Shown piece by piece: positions 17,155 through 25,562 of a DNA stretch of 43,735 nucleotides. The DNA is taken from positions 1 through 43,735 of the forward strand of contig JAJPOQ010000069.1 of the NCBI GenBank assembly GCA_021232515.1, written 5' to 3'. A model generated the notes under the pieces. It did not search any database. It worked only from the letters and a program-made list of their open reading frames with translations, and was not told where the DNA came from. The DNA comes from Lentisphaeraceae bacterium. GTDB lineage: Bacteria > Verrucomicrobiota > Lentisphaeria > Lentisphaerales > Lentisphaeraceae. Position 1 is the first letter of the stretch; each line of letters opens with the position of its first letter. A program made the position numbers and the translations under genes.

Positions 17155-17699
17155 TGAAACAAAGACTTTCTAAAGTTAAACAAACTTTTTTATGGTGGCC
17201 AGCGTTGATAACGTTGGCCGTTATAGTTTTAGACCAGATAACTAAGGTCTGGACCTTAAGTGCCAGTGGTGATGTTCCTGGTACAGTTATGAACGAAGTT
17301 ATTCCTGGTTACTTCAATTTTGTGGACTACCGCAATACTGGAGCTGCTTGGGGAATGTTTAAAGACAATCCTTTGCCTTTATCAATGATTTCATTGTTGG
17401 CGTTCTTTTATTTTATCCTAGATTTTCCTTCTCTGACTGAGAATATAAAATTTCGTAAGTTTACCTGGGCCATGTTAATAGGCGGTGTTTTTGGTAACTT
17501 CATAGATCGTTTCTTTAGAAGAGAAGTGATTGATATGATCGAAGTTTTTATTCCTCTCCCAGGAGAGAACTATCGTTTTCCTGCGTTCAATATCGCCGAC
17601 TCGGCAATATGTGTTGGTGTATTTCTATACTTCTTTCACGTTCTTTTCTTTTCCAAGAAAGAAACTGCAGTTACAGAAAAAGAGCAAGAGACCGTTTAA
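17154..17699 (+). CDS. lspA: Lipoprotein signal peptidase (signal peptidase II)
   Basis: Removes signal peptides from prolipoproteins after lipidation, in the inner membrane. At 181 residues with four predicted helices it has the normal length. The conserved NTGAAWGMF (61-69), GNFIDR (114-119) and FNIADS (145-150) are present, and the catalytic aspartates are D127 and D149. The start is a GTG sharing one base with the dksA-like stop codon. Its likely clients in this window are OppA, the exported cyclophilin and the 173-residue lipoprotein. Confidence 0.95.
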   Translation: MKQRLSKVKQTFLWWPALITLAVIVLDQITKVWTLSASGDVPGTVMNEVIPGYFNFVDYRNTGAAWGMFKDNPLPLSMISLLAFFYFILDFPSLTENIKFRKFTWAMLIGGVFGNFIDRFFRREVIDMIEVFIPLPGENYRFPAFNIADSAICVGVFLYFFHVLFFSKKETAVTEKEQETV

Positions 17700-17701
17700 A
17701 A

Positions 17702-18625
17702 ATGTCACTCATTGCTGTTTTGGGCCCAACGGCCAGCGGTAAATCTTCCCTTGCCATGAAGCTTGCAAAAAAACTCGATGGCGAGATTATTTCTTGTGAT
17801 TCTATGCAGGTTTACAAGGGAATGGATATAGGAACTGCGAAGCCTACTCTTGAAGACCAACAAGAGATACCACACCATCTTATAGATAACTTAGATATAT
17901 CGGTGCGTTATAGTGCCAGTATGTTCCTTGAGTTAGCCAATAAGATAATTCCAGAAGTTAAGTCTCGCGGCAAAGTGCCAATTATAGCCGGTGGTACAGG
18001 TATGTATGCTAGGCTTTTGCTCTATGGTGGAGATATGATGCCCGCAGATAGAGAAGTGAATGCCGCCTTAAAAAGCCGACTCATCAATGAAGGTCACGAT
18101 GCTTTGTGGCAAGAACTTTTAGAAAAAGATCCAGTTGCTGCAGAGAAAGTTAAAGGCAATGATCGACGTCTTTTGAGGTCTCTTGAAGTCTTCGAATTGA
18201 CTGGTGAACCTTTGCCAGGTAAGACAACTTGGGGGGATGAGCAGATAGTTGATGGCTTACAGATTATAAATATGTGTCCGACTGAGTACAATCGAGAAAG
18301 AGTGGGGATTCGAGCAGCAGAGATGTTAAAGAATGGTTGGATTGAAGAGACAGAGGCTTTGATTGATAAAGGTCTTTGGGAAACTCCAACAGCGTATCAA
18401 TCTTTGGGCTATCGACAAATTGGCGATTACCTCGAGGGTAAGTTTGAGAGTTTTGAAGCTCTACAAGAGAAGATTACTACTCTTACTAGGCGCTATGCCA
18501 AAAGGCAGAGAACGTGGTTTCGAAATCAGCACCCTGGCTCACATATGATAAATCGTGAACCAGGCGATAGTAGCGAAGCTATCGCTGATGACATAGTGAA
18601 GCTATACGAAGAGAAGTTTAGTTAA
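17702..18625 (+). CDS. miaA: tRNA dimethylallyltransferase MiaA
   Basis: Adds a dimethylallyl group to A37 of tRNAs that read UNN codons. The 307-residue protein begins at the ATG at 17702, two bases after lspA, which places the P-loop GPTASGKS at residues 8-15 as in other MiaA proteins. DSMQVYKGMDIGTAKP and the GGTGMY motif are typical. The open frame extends about 30 codons upstream inside lspA, but those residues are not family-like. The 3' end overlaps the convergent sigma-FHA gene by eight bases. Confidence 0.95.
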   Translation: MSLIAVLGPTASGKSSLAMKLAKKLDGEIISCDSMQVYKGMDIGTAKPTLEDQQEIPHHLIDNLDISVRYSASMFLELANKIIPEVKSRGKVPIIAGGTGMYARLLLYGGDMMPADREVNAALKSRLINEGHDALWQELLEKDPVAAEKVKGNDRRLLRSLEVFELTGEPLPGKTTWGDEQIVDGLQIINMCPTEYNRERVGIRAAEMLKNGWIEETEALIDKGLWETPTAYQSLGYRQIGDYLEGKFESFEALQEKITTLTRRYAKRQRTWFRNQHPGSHMINREPGDSSEAIADDIVKLYEEKFS

Positions 18626-19658
18626 TCTCTTGATGATAAAAAATAATTGAGGCAGCATTGCCCAGTTGAATTAAATCGCCGTGAATAAGCAACTGCTCAT
18701 CTATTTTTTGCCCATTCACATAAGTTCCGTTTTCACTGACTAAGTCTTTGATGGATACATGTCCTTCCGAATCAATTTTGAATTCGCAGTGCGGACCAGA
18801 AATTCTTTGATCTTCAATAATTATATCAGCTTTTCGAGAACCTAAATTTAGATCTTTAGTTAATGACGCAGGCTCTAGGTTACTTTCGGTAAAAATTAGG
18901 TGAGGGATGTTGTCATTCTCTATTTCGAATTCATTTATTCGACCTCTTAGAAAACTGACTTGGCGGATAAGTTTATCCGGTACTGGTGCTTCGACGATAG
19001 TTAGGGCTGGATTGTTGTCTAATAGGTAATTGTAGAGAGCTTCGGCGATGACGGTTTTTTCTATTTCTTCACTGGTCTTTTCTTTGTAGAGTTCAGTTGC
19101 ATCTTCGACGATTTTAAGGAAAAAATTTCTCTTGTGATTGTAGACGCTATTTGCCGGCATCTCTAAAGTGTCTGAAACTTCTTGAGCATTTTTGTACTCC
19201 ATGACATACATTTTTAGAGCTTTGTAAGTCAGAGGTTCAATGCGATTTAAATAGCTTTCGATAGCTTCGTTACAGACTTTTTGAATTGTATCACAATCTT
19301 TTACTTGCCAGTTAACTTTTGAGTCTTTTTCGTGAAGTTCAGGAATGAGCTCACTAGTCAATTGGTTTGGCTGTTGCTTTTTTGAATTGAGCTTTTTGAA
19401 ATGGTTGATCAGTGTTCGTTTAGTGATGAGGTTGATTAATTTTCTCAATGAACCTGGACGTTTACGGTCAAAAGTTTTTAGAGCTTTTAACAACTTTAAA
19501 GCAATAGGAGTACACAAGTCATCTACATCTTGGTGACGACAGCCATAGTGTTTTAAAAGGATTTTAAAATATGGGTAGTATGCGTTTAGGAAATCTTCAG
19601 TGTCTGTAGGAGAGTCGGCATTTACTTTTTTAATAAGCTCTTCAGAAGTTAGAAACAT
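18618..19658 (-). CDS. ECF-type sigma factor fused to C-terminal FHA domain
   Basis: A 346-residue protein. Residues about 22-92 resemble sigma-70 region 2, including the HQDVDDLC stretch, and about 130-185 resemble region 4 with a helix-turn-helix (NAQEVSDTLEMPANSVYNHK). A linker (about 186-262) leads to an FHA domain (about 265-340) with LGSRKADI, SGPHC (S287, H290) and NGTYVNG (310-316), the residues that normally bind phosphothreonine. This suggests a sigma factor docked or activated by a Thr-phosphorylated partner, possibly from a Ser/Thr kinase such as the one at 512-2521. That link is speculative. The ribosome site AAGGAC precedes the ATG. No anti-sigma gene is adjacent. Confidence 0.82.
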   Translation of the reverse strand: MFLTSEELIKKVNADSPTDTEDFLNAYYPYFKILLKHYGCRHQDVDDLCTPIALKLLKALKTFDRKRPGSLRKLINLITKRTLINHFKKLNSKKQQPNQLTSELIPELHEKDSKVNWQVKDCDTIQKVCNEAIESYLNRIEPLTYKALKMYVMEYKNAQEVSDTLEMPANSVYNHKRNFFLKIVEDATELYKEKTSEEIEKTVIAEALYNYLLDNNPALTIVEAPVPDKLIRQVSFLRGRINEFEIENDNIPHLIFTESNLEPASLTKDLNLGSRKADIIIEDQRISGPHCEFKIDSEGHVSIKDLVSENGTYVNGQKIDEQLLIHGDLIQLGNAASIIFYHQEIN

Positions 19659-19695
19659 ATGGCAGTGTCCTTGTCAGTTTACTTCTATAACCTAC

Positions 19696-19728
19696 ATCTA
19701 GTCTTCATCGGTTCAATAAAGACTAGAT
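19696..19728 (-). promoter_or_regulatory. 10-bp perfect inverted repeat upstream of the sigma-FHA gene
   Basis: ATCTAGTCTT (19696-19705) and AAGACTAGAT (19719-19728) flank a 13-base loop, 38 bases before the sigma-FHA start and just past the small unknown gene. There is no T-run on either strand, so a normal terminator is unlikely. It could be a transcript hairpin or a protein-binding dyad. Confidence 0.45.
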
Positions 19729-19743
19729 TTGATTCCTCTCTGA

Positions 19744-20085
19744 TCACGGTTGTATTTCTTTCAGAGCTTTGTCGATTGCCTTAGTTAAGTGTTCATATAT
19801 CTCAGGCAGTTTTTCCTTTTCAACTTGTTTGTCGAATTGGAGTCTTAGCAGTAGATCAACTCCGTTTGGATCTGCTTCATTTAACTCAGGTAATCCAGTT
19901 GTTTCAGAGACTTGTATCTCAAGAATCTGGATACTCTTTGGAATGATTGTCTCTGCATCGACATGCGCAATGTAAAAAGAAGACTCTTTATCTTTGATAA
20001 GTGAAATTTTTCTTTGTTGAATAGCAACAGATTGAGCGAGTGCTCCGACGTCTTTTTCAGGTAGTATATATGATTTTATATTCAT
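19744..20085 (-). CDS. Small conserved-looking hypothetical protein
   Basis: A 113-residue soluble protein of unknown function, with no signal peptide or membrane helix. It alternates predicted strands with a C-terminal amphipathic helix (about 85-112, KLPEIYEHLTKAIDKALKEI). Three in-frame ATGs are close together; the third (20085) is chosen because GGAG lies six bases before it. It sits between rdgB and the sigma-FHA gene on the same strand and may be co-transcribed with the latter, although an inverted repeat lies between them. Confidence 0.6.
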   Translation of the reverse strand: MNIKSYILPEKDVGALAQSVAIQQRKISLIKDKESSFYIAHVDAETIIPKSIQILEIQVSETTGLPELNEADPNGVDLLLRLQFDKQVEKEKLPEIYEHLTKAIDKALKEIQP

Positions 20086-20250
20086 TGAATGCTCCATTTT
20101 TATCATAAATTAAGAAAGTATTATGCCGAAAATGGAGAGTCTGACGTAAATTCTTGAAAGTTAGATTGTTGCTATTTTTAAGAATAGATGTGTAATGAAG
20201 CAGGTATATCTAGGGTGAGTCAAGATGACCCGCCGTGTCACACCTTTTAC

Positions 20251-20832
20251 TTACTTAAAGAGACCTTGAGAAATAGCTTTTTTAAGAGCGTGTCCTCTAT
20301 GGCTAAGTTTGTTTTTTACTTCTTCACCAAGCTCAGCAAAGGTTTTATCATATCCATCAGGAATAAATAGCGGATCATAACCAAAACCGTCATTTCCTTG
20401 AGGTGCAGAAGCTATAGTTCCGTGACACTCACCTGTTGCCGTGCCGATCAAGCCTTCAGGAGTTGCGAGCGCAATAGTGCAAACAAACTTAGCTGCTCTG
20501 GTTTCTTTGCCTTCAAGTTCACCGAGAAGTTTATTCATTCTATCCGCATCAGTGGCGTTTTCACCAGCATAGCGAGCAGAGTATACTCCAGGTCTGCCAT
20601 CGAGAGCGTCTACGCAAAGGCCAGAGTCATCTGAAAAGACAAGCATGTTTTTGGCTTGAGCTGTTTCGATAGCTTTTTTACTGGCGTTCCCTTCAAAAGT
20701 ATCTTTATCTTCGATAACTTCAGGAATGCCACCAGCTTCTTTACCCGAAATAACTTCTATTCCTTGAGGACCTAGTATCTCTTTTAGTTCCTCAAGTTTA
20801 TGAGCGTTGTTAGTTGCAGCAAGAATTTTCAT
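20251..20832 (-). CDS. rdgB: dITP/XTP pyrophosphatase (RdgB/HAM1 family)
   Basis: Hydrolyses non-canonical purine triphosphates (ITP, dITP, XTP) so they are not built into DNA or RNA. The 193-residue protein has the N-terminal ATNNAHKLEEL motif (5-15), the metal and base-binding SDDSGLCVDAL stretch (67-77), and the C-terminal GFGYDPLF and SHRGHALKK signatures. Its ATG overlaps the phoH stop by one base (TAATG), indicating coupling to the upstream PIN-PhoH gene. Confidence 0.95.
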   Translation of the reverse strand: MKILAATNNAHKLEELKEILGPQGIEVISGKEAGGIPEVIEDKDTFEGNASKKAIETAQAKNMLVFSDDSGLCVDALDGRPGVYSARYAGENATDADRMNKLLGELEGKETRAAKFVCTIALATPEGLIGTATGECHGTIASAPQGNDGFGYDPLFIPDGYDKTFAELGEEVKNKLSHRGHALKKAISQGLFK

Positions 20833-22148
20833 TAGAGAACTTGTACAGCCTCTTCAGCGAGTTCACTTCTTTCACCTTTCTTGAGCTTTATGTGAGCTGC
20901 AAGTTTACTGTCTCTAAACTTACCAACGACATATGACATGCCATTTGAGTAAGCATCCATATATGGCGAGTCAATCTGCATAGGATCACCAGTAAGGATG
21001 ATTTTAGAGTTTGTACCAACACGAGTGATGATCGTTTTAGCTTCAAGTGGAGTTAAGTTCTGTGCTTCATCAATAATTAAGAATTGGTGCGGAATACTAC
21101 GACCACGTATATAGGTTAAAGGCTCAACAGAGAGTTCTTCTATTTCCATAAGATTGGCAGGTAGCGTAGGTTTTCTACTACGGCGGTCGAGGGTGCGGAT
21201 GAATTCAATTGAATCATAGATAGGCTGCATCCACGGTTTCATTTTTTCATCTATATCACCAGGAAGAAAACCTATGTCTCGGCCCATTGGAATTGTTGGT
21301 CTAGCAACAAGAACTTTGTTGTAAGTGAAGTCTCTCAAAACTTTCTTAAGACCGGCAGCAACTGCTAAAAGAGTTTTACCTGTACCAGCATTACCGTGAA
21401 GAGTAACTAGTTTGATGTTGTCATTTAGCAGAGCTTCAACGACAAAGGTTTGTTCTGTATTTAGCGGTCTTAGCCCAACAACTTCTTCATTGTTGAATTC
21501 AAGAGGGACTAGGATGTTCGGAGCATGTGCCGCGACTCGAGCAAGTCCCAATGTTTTACCGGAAGAGCTTTTAAGCGTACAAAATTCATTTGGTCTGAGC
21601 TTATGCTTTGGATTACTCAGAGCAAGGCTACCAAGCTTGTTGAATTCTTCGTACTCTTCCTCAGAGACTTCGACGTGGTGATGACCAGAGTAAGTTAGGG
21701 CATCGTCAAATCGGTCTTTTTCATAACCTTCAGCTTTGATTCCTAGAGCATCGGCTTTAACGCGCAAGTTGAGGTCTTTTGTGACAATTTTTATTTTCTT
21801 GTCAGGGTGCTTCTCTTTCAAATCCATTGCGATGGCAACGATTCCTGGGCCTTTGTATTGGCTAGATCTTTGAGAAGATTCTTCGAGAGGCGAATGCTTA
21901 AGAATAATTTGTAGTCTACTGCCGTTTTCTAAGTCGATACCGTCAGTCAAGCTTCCTTTGTGTCTGTAGGAGTCTAGCATGCGGTTTATGTCACGAGCAT
22001 TTTTACCAAGCTCACCGAGATCTCGTTTAAACCGGTCTGCTTGTTCAATGACACCAATGGGGATGATGACATGATGCTTAGGAAAGTTGTTGATTGAGGC
22101 TGGATCGTGAAGAAGAACGTTTGTGTCGAGGATGACTATGCTGTCCAT
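20832..22148 (-). CDS. PIN-PhoH fusion ATPase
   Basis: A 438-residue PhoH-like protein (YlaK/PhoH2 type): an N-terminal PIN ribonuclease domain (about 1-150) joined to a PhoH ATPase (about 225-438). The PIN domain begins with the metal-binding aspartate in VILDTN (D8) and carries later acidic residues, including E35. PhoH has Walker A GNAGTGKT (252-259), DEAQ (360-363) and TGDPMQID (386-393). Characterised PhoH2 proteins couple RNA unwinding to PIN cleavage; whether it acts here as a toxin-like or a housekeeping RNase is unknown, and no antitoxin-like short gene precedes it. It precedes rdgB on the minus strand, and a 16-bp inverted repeat lies in its leader. Confidence 0.93.
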   Translation of the reverse strand: MDSIVILDTNVLLHDPASINNFPKHHVIIPIGVIEQADRFKRDLGELGKNARDINRMLDSYRHKGSLTDGIDLENGSRLQIILKHSPLEESSQRSSQYKGPGIVAIAMDLKEKHPDKKIKIVTKDLNLRVKADALGIKAEGYEKDRFDDALTYSGHHHVEVSEEEYEEFNKLGSLALSNPKHKLRPNEFCTLKSSSGKTLGLARVAAHAPNILVPLEFNNEEVVGLRPLNTEQTFVVEALLNDNIKLVTLHGNAGTGKTLLAVAAGLKKVLRDFTYNKVLVARPTIPMGRDIGFLPGDIDEKMKPWMQPIYDSIEFIRTLDRRSRKPTLPANLMEIEELSVEPLTYIRGRSIPHQFLIIDEAQNLTPLEAKTIITRVGTNSKIILTGDPMQIDSPYMDAYSNGMSYVVGKFRDSKLAAHIKLKKGERSELAEEAVQVL

Positions 22149-22180
22149 AAATATTCGCTTACCCTGTGGTTTTTATTTTC

Positions 22181-22224
22181 ATTCTATTTGTATCCTCATT
22201 CGGAAACAAGGATACAAATGGAAT
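22181..22224 (-). promoter_or_regulatory. 16-bp inverted repeat between aroC and phoH
   Basis: ATTCTATTTGTATCCT (22181-22196) and AGGATACAAATGGAAT (22209-22224) are complementary except for one position, with a 12-base loop. It lies in the 88-base gap between aroC and the PIN-PhoH gene on the same strand. No T-tract follows on either strand. It could form a strong mRNA hairpin in the phoH leader, or be a dimeric operator. Confidence 0.55.
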
Positions 22225-22236
22225 AAACTGTCATAT

Positions 22237-23343
22237 TTACAGACTTTCGTTAAATTGGCTTGGGCATTGAGCTCGCCAACGAAGTATATGGTCTGTCAAA
22301 ACTAAAATGATCATTGCTTCGCCGATAGGGACAAACCTTGGAAGTAAACAAGGATCGTGTCGGCCTTTAGTTGAAAGCTCAGTTTCTTGTCCAGAGCTAT
22401 CAACAGTTGGTTGTGGTCTAGAAAGTGAAGAGGTTGGTTTTACCGCTGCACGGATGATGATGGGCTCACCACTAGAAATACCACCAAGCATACCACCATG
22501 ATTATTTGTCTTTGTGGCAACTGTATCAGCATTTTCTTTGTAAAAGATGTCGTTGTTTTCGCTGCCGCGCATAGTCGCGACTGCAAATCCAGCGCCATAC
22601 TCATAAGCAGTTACGCCAGGAATAGACATTATACCTTTGGCGAAATCTGACTTTAGCTTATCAAAAACTGGTTCGCCGAGTCCGGCTGGAACACCAGTAG
22701 CAACTATTTCAGAAACACCACCGATAGAGTCTTGTTCGCTTCTGACTTTTTTGATGAGAGTGATCATATCTTCTGCAACTTTAGCGTCTGGACAGCGAAC
22801 GATATTTTCTTCTACCTGTTCCATTGTCACTTTTGTTGGGTCTTCAACATCAGCGACTATGTCACCAACTTGTTTGACGTAACCAACAACAGAGATGCCG
22901 TACTGAGAAAGGATTTTTTTGCCAAGAGCAGCAGCAGCAACTCGACTAACAGATTCTCTGACACTACTTCTGCCACCACCACGGTAGTCGCGGAAGCCGT
23001 ACTTTTTATCAAAAGTGTAGTCTGCGTGACCTGGGCGGTACTTGTCTTTGATGTTGCTATAGTCTTTGCTTCGCTGGTCTTGGTTTGGAACCATGATGGC
23101 GATAGATGTGCCAGTTGTTTTACCTTCGAAAACACCTGAAAGGATAGTCGCAAGGTCATCTTCTTTACGTTGAGTAGTAACGCTACTTTGACCGGGCTTT
23201 CTGCGGTCTAGGTCTGGTTGTATGTCATCTTCTGAAAATTCAATTCCTGGAGGGCAACCATCGATAATGACGACGTTTCCGCGTCCGTGAGATTCCCCGG
23301 CAGTTGTTATTCTAAAGAGCTGTCCGAAACTGTTGCCGGCCAT
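22237..23343 (-). CDS. aroC: Chorismate synthase
   Basis: Last step of the shikimate pathway: converts 5-enolpyruvylshikimate-3-phosphate to chorismate with reduced flavin. At 368 residues it has the normal bacterial length. Visible signatures are FGESHG-like AGESHGRG (15-22), the RPGHADYT region (about 102-109), GGGRSSVRESVSRVAA (about 121-136), and GGISSGEPI near the C-terminal third. The ribosome site GGAGATC precedes the ATG. No other aromatic biosynthesis genes are adjacent. Confidence 0.97.
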   Translation of the reverse strand: MAGNSFGQLFRITTAGESHGRGNVVIIDGCPPGIEFSEDDIQPDLDRRKPGQSSVTTQRKEDDLATILSGVFEGKTTGTSIAIMVPNQDQRSKDYSNIKDKYRPGHADYTFDKKYGFRDYRGGGRSSVRESVSRVAAAALGKKILSQYGISVVGYVKQVGDIVADVEDPTKVTMEQVEENIVRCPDAKVAEDMITLIKKVRSEQDSIGGVSEIVATGVPAGLGEPVFDKLKSDFAKGIMSIPGVTAYEYGAGFAVATMRGSENNDIFYKENADTVATKTNNHGGMLGGISSGEPIIIRAAVKPTSSLSRPQPTVDSSGQETELSTKGRHDPCLLPRFVPIGEAMIILVLTDHILRWRAQCPSQFNESL

Positions 23344-23504
23344 ATGATCTCCATGATTTTAAATATTGTAAATTTTATGGCGCTAATATAGCCAAAACAC
23401 TTAAGTAATCAAACAAGAGTTGAAGGACTCTTGGTCTTACATTCATTTGACGCTGTCTTAAAAACGGTTAATGTGTGATCTATCGAAATTAATGGTCTGC
23501 ATTT

Positions 23505-24110
23505 ATGAAATTTTTATTGATTCAATTAGCTCTTATTAGCGTACTTTTTACATCTTGTTCTCATGAGTATGTAAAACCCGAAAATTATCAAAATCCTGTT
23601 GTGCAGATAAGCACTGATCTCGGTACTATGGAGTTCGAGTTATATGAAGATAAGGTTCCAAACTCAGTCAGTCACTTTTTGACCCTCGTAGAGCAGGGGT
23701 TTTATCAAGATATGTTCTTTCATGCAGTCGTGAAAGGGATCTTAATTCAAGGGGGATGCCCAAATACTAAGCCAGGAGCTCAAGGTAAAGTAGGTGCGGG
23801 TCAATTGGACTATACGATCGAAGAAGAAACCGATGAAACTTTGAGGCATGACCAAAGAGGTGTTTTGAGTTTAGCTAGAGGCTATGAGAAGGGATCTACC
23901 GGTTGTCAGTTTGTAATCATGCTGGATAAGATGCCAGTTATGGATGGTAACCACACGATGATAGGTAGAATCGTGAAGGGGCAAGAAGTTTTAAACTTAA
24001 TCGAGTCGGTGGGAAGCCGTTCAGGTGAAGTTAAAAGAGAAGTCGAATTTAGCGTTAAGTTAATGCGCAAAAATGAAGTTGATTATCAATTTAAGAAGTT
24101 TGAAAAATAA
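23505..24110 (+). CDS. Exported cyclophilin-like lipoprotein with altered active site
   Basis: A 201-residue protein with a lipoprotein signal ending in FTSC (C18) and a cyclophilin (peptidyl-prolyl isomerase) domain at about residues 32-190. It is closely related to the next gene (shared QGGCPNTKP and STGCQF segments), so the pair probably arose by duplication. The catalytic arginine of cyclophilins (FHR, CypA R55) is replaced by Ala (FHA, A74), and the active-site Phe after QF (CypA F113) is V137. Isomerase activity is therefore doubtful, and a chaperone or binding role in the periplasm is likely. Only a weak ribosome site is seen. Confidence 0.88.
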   Translation: MKFLLIQLALISVLFTSCSHEYVKPENYQNPVVQISTDLGTMEFELYEDKVPNSVSHFLTLVEQGFYQDMFFHAVVKGILIQGGCPNTKPGAQGKVGAGQLDYTIEEETDETLRHDQRGVLSLARGYEKGSTGCQFVIMLDKMPVMDGNHTMIGRIVKGQEVLNLIESVGSRSGEVKREVEFSVKLMRKNEVDYQFKKFEK

Positions 24111-24121
24111 AAGGACAGATT

Positions 24122-24646
24122 ATGGAAAACCCAAAAGTTAAAATCGCTACATCAAAAGGCGACATGATTGTTGAGCTTTACGAAGAAAAAGCACCAAATA
24201 CAGTTGCGAATATCATCACACTTGCAGAAAGCGGTTTCTATAAAGACATGGCTTTTCACAGAATTCTCAAAGGATTTATGGCTCAAGGTGGTTGTCCAAA
24301 CACTAAGCCTGACGGTCAAGGTCAACCAGGTACAGGTGGTCCGGGTTATACTATTTCTGAAGAGTTTCACCCTGAACTTAGACACAATGAAAGAGGTATT
24401 CTTTCTATGGCGAAAACAGCAGCGCCAAACTCTACTGGTTGTCAGTTCTTTATCCTTTTCGGTAACGCAGCATTTTTAGATGATGGCTATAGTGTTTTCG
24501 GTAAGGTTGTTGAAGGTCTAGAAGTTATTGATGCGCTTGAGGCTGTTGGTCACGAGAGAGATGGTTTGCCACCAAAAGAAGAAATTCGCTTCAGTATCGA
24601 AGTCGTTTCTAAAAATGATCATGACTACGCAGTAAAAAAAGCGTAA
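24122..24646 (+). CDS. Cytoplasmic peptidyl-prolyl cis-trans isomerase (cyclophilin)
   Basis: A 174-residue cyclophilin without signal peptide. The active site is intact: FHR (R47), QGG (55-57) and QFF (108-110). It should catalyse proline isomerisation in the cytoplasm. The ribosome site AGGA lies eight bases before the ATG. It follows the exported paralogue by only 11 bases, so the two are likely expressed together as a periplasmic/cytoplasmic pair. Confidence 0.94.
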   Translation: MENPKVKIATSKGDMIVELYEEKAPNTVANIITLAESGFYKDMAFHRILKGFMAQGGCPNTKPDGQGQPGTGGPGYTISEEFHPELRHNERGILSMAKTAAPNSTGCQFFILFGNAAFLDDGYSVFGKVVEGLEVIDALEAVGHERDGLPPKEEIRFSIEVVSKNDHDYAVKKA

Positions 24647-24659
24647 GTTTTCATTTTAA

Positions 24660-25562
24660 ATGAGCCGTTTAGACTCATACTCAAAGCTAGAACAACGCCT
24701 GGCCATTCAACAAAAAATGGCCGCTAAAACGAAAGTTAAGGGTTCTGGCTTTGAGAACCTTTCTTTTTTGCACACTATCTTGCGAAAAGGATTGAAGACT
24801 TTTTCTCTCGATCAAAAAGGTCTAGAAAATGTACTAGATGTTCAGATAGTCGAAAAAGATATGTACTTGCCAAATCTTGCCGAAAGCTGGCAAGGAAAAA
24901 AAATCCTGCACCTTAGTGATACTCACTTAGATGGAATTCCTGGTTTTGTAGAAATCCTCAAAGAAAAAATTTCACAGTTGTCCTACGATTTATGTGTTTG
25001 GACAGGAGATTTTCGTTTCGGAAAGGGCGCTTACCATGAAGCATCAATGCAGCCAACGGTAGAGTTACTTCAGAGCCTAAAGTGTGAATTGGGGATATAT
25101 GGGGTGTTGGGTAATCATGATTTTATTGACGAAGTTGAGCTGTTGGAAAAGCATGGTATGAAGGTTTTGATGAATGAATCTCATGATTTAGGTGATGGCC
25201 TCTATTTATGTGGTGTCGACGATCCGCATTTATACCTATGCGATGATATAACTGCAGCAGTTAAAGGTATTCCAGAAAAAGCGTTAAAAGTCCTTCTTAT
25301 TCATTCTCCAGAAAAAATTGAAGAAGCTCAAGCTCATGGTATCGATTATTACCTATGTGGCCACACCCATGGAGGTCAGATTAGTCTACCATTAATTGGC
25401 CGTCCTTTTAGTAATGCTAGGTGTAAACGAAAATTCGCCTTTGGAGAGTTCGAGTATAAAGGAATGAAGGGTTATACTCATAACGGAACGGGAGCATCCT
25501 CTGTCGCAGCAAGGTTTGGATGTCCCTCTGAAATAGTAATTTTTAATTTAAAGAGTTCATGA
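24660..25562 (+). CDS. Calcineurin-like metallophosphoesterase (YkuE/LpxG-like)
   Basis: A 300-residue protein with the dimetal phosphoesterase motifs in order: SDTHLD (86-91), TGDF (115-118), GNHDF (151-155), H215 in LLIHSPE, and GHTHGGQ (234-240). The final GGQ motif is typical of the YaeI/YkuE and LpxG branch, whose known members include UDP-diacylglucosamine hydrolases of lipid A synthesis. There is no N-terminal membrane anchor; residues 1-75 are a basic, helical leader. A lipid A role is a guess based on the motif family. It overlaps the next lipoprotein gene by four bases and is 13 bases after the cyclophilin. Confidence 0.85.
   Translation: MSRLDSYSKLEQRLAIQQKMAAKTKVKGSGFENLSFLHTILRKGLKTFSLDQKGLENVLDVQIVEKDMYLPNLAESWQGKKILHLSDTHLDGIPGFVEILKEKISQLSYDLCVWTGDFRFGKGAYHEASMQPTVELLQSLKCELGIYGVLGNHDFIDEVELLEKHGMKVLMNESHDLGDGLYLCGVDDPHLYLCDDITAAVKGIPEKALKVLLIHSPEKIEEAQAHGIDYYLCGHTHGGQISLPLIGRPFSNARCKRKFAFGEFEYKGMKGYTHNGTGASSVAARFGCPSEIVIFNLKSS

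Noticed and set aside
20107..20250. Stem (AGGGTGA/TCACACCT with a bulged A) after rdgB as a terminator
   Set aside because: The stem is short and bulged with no T-run on the minus strand, so termination cannot be claimed.
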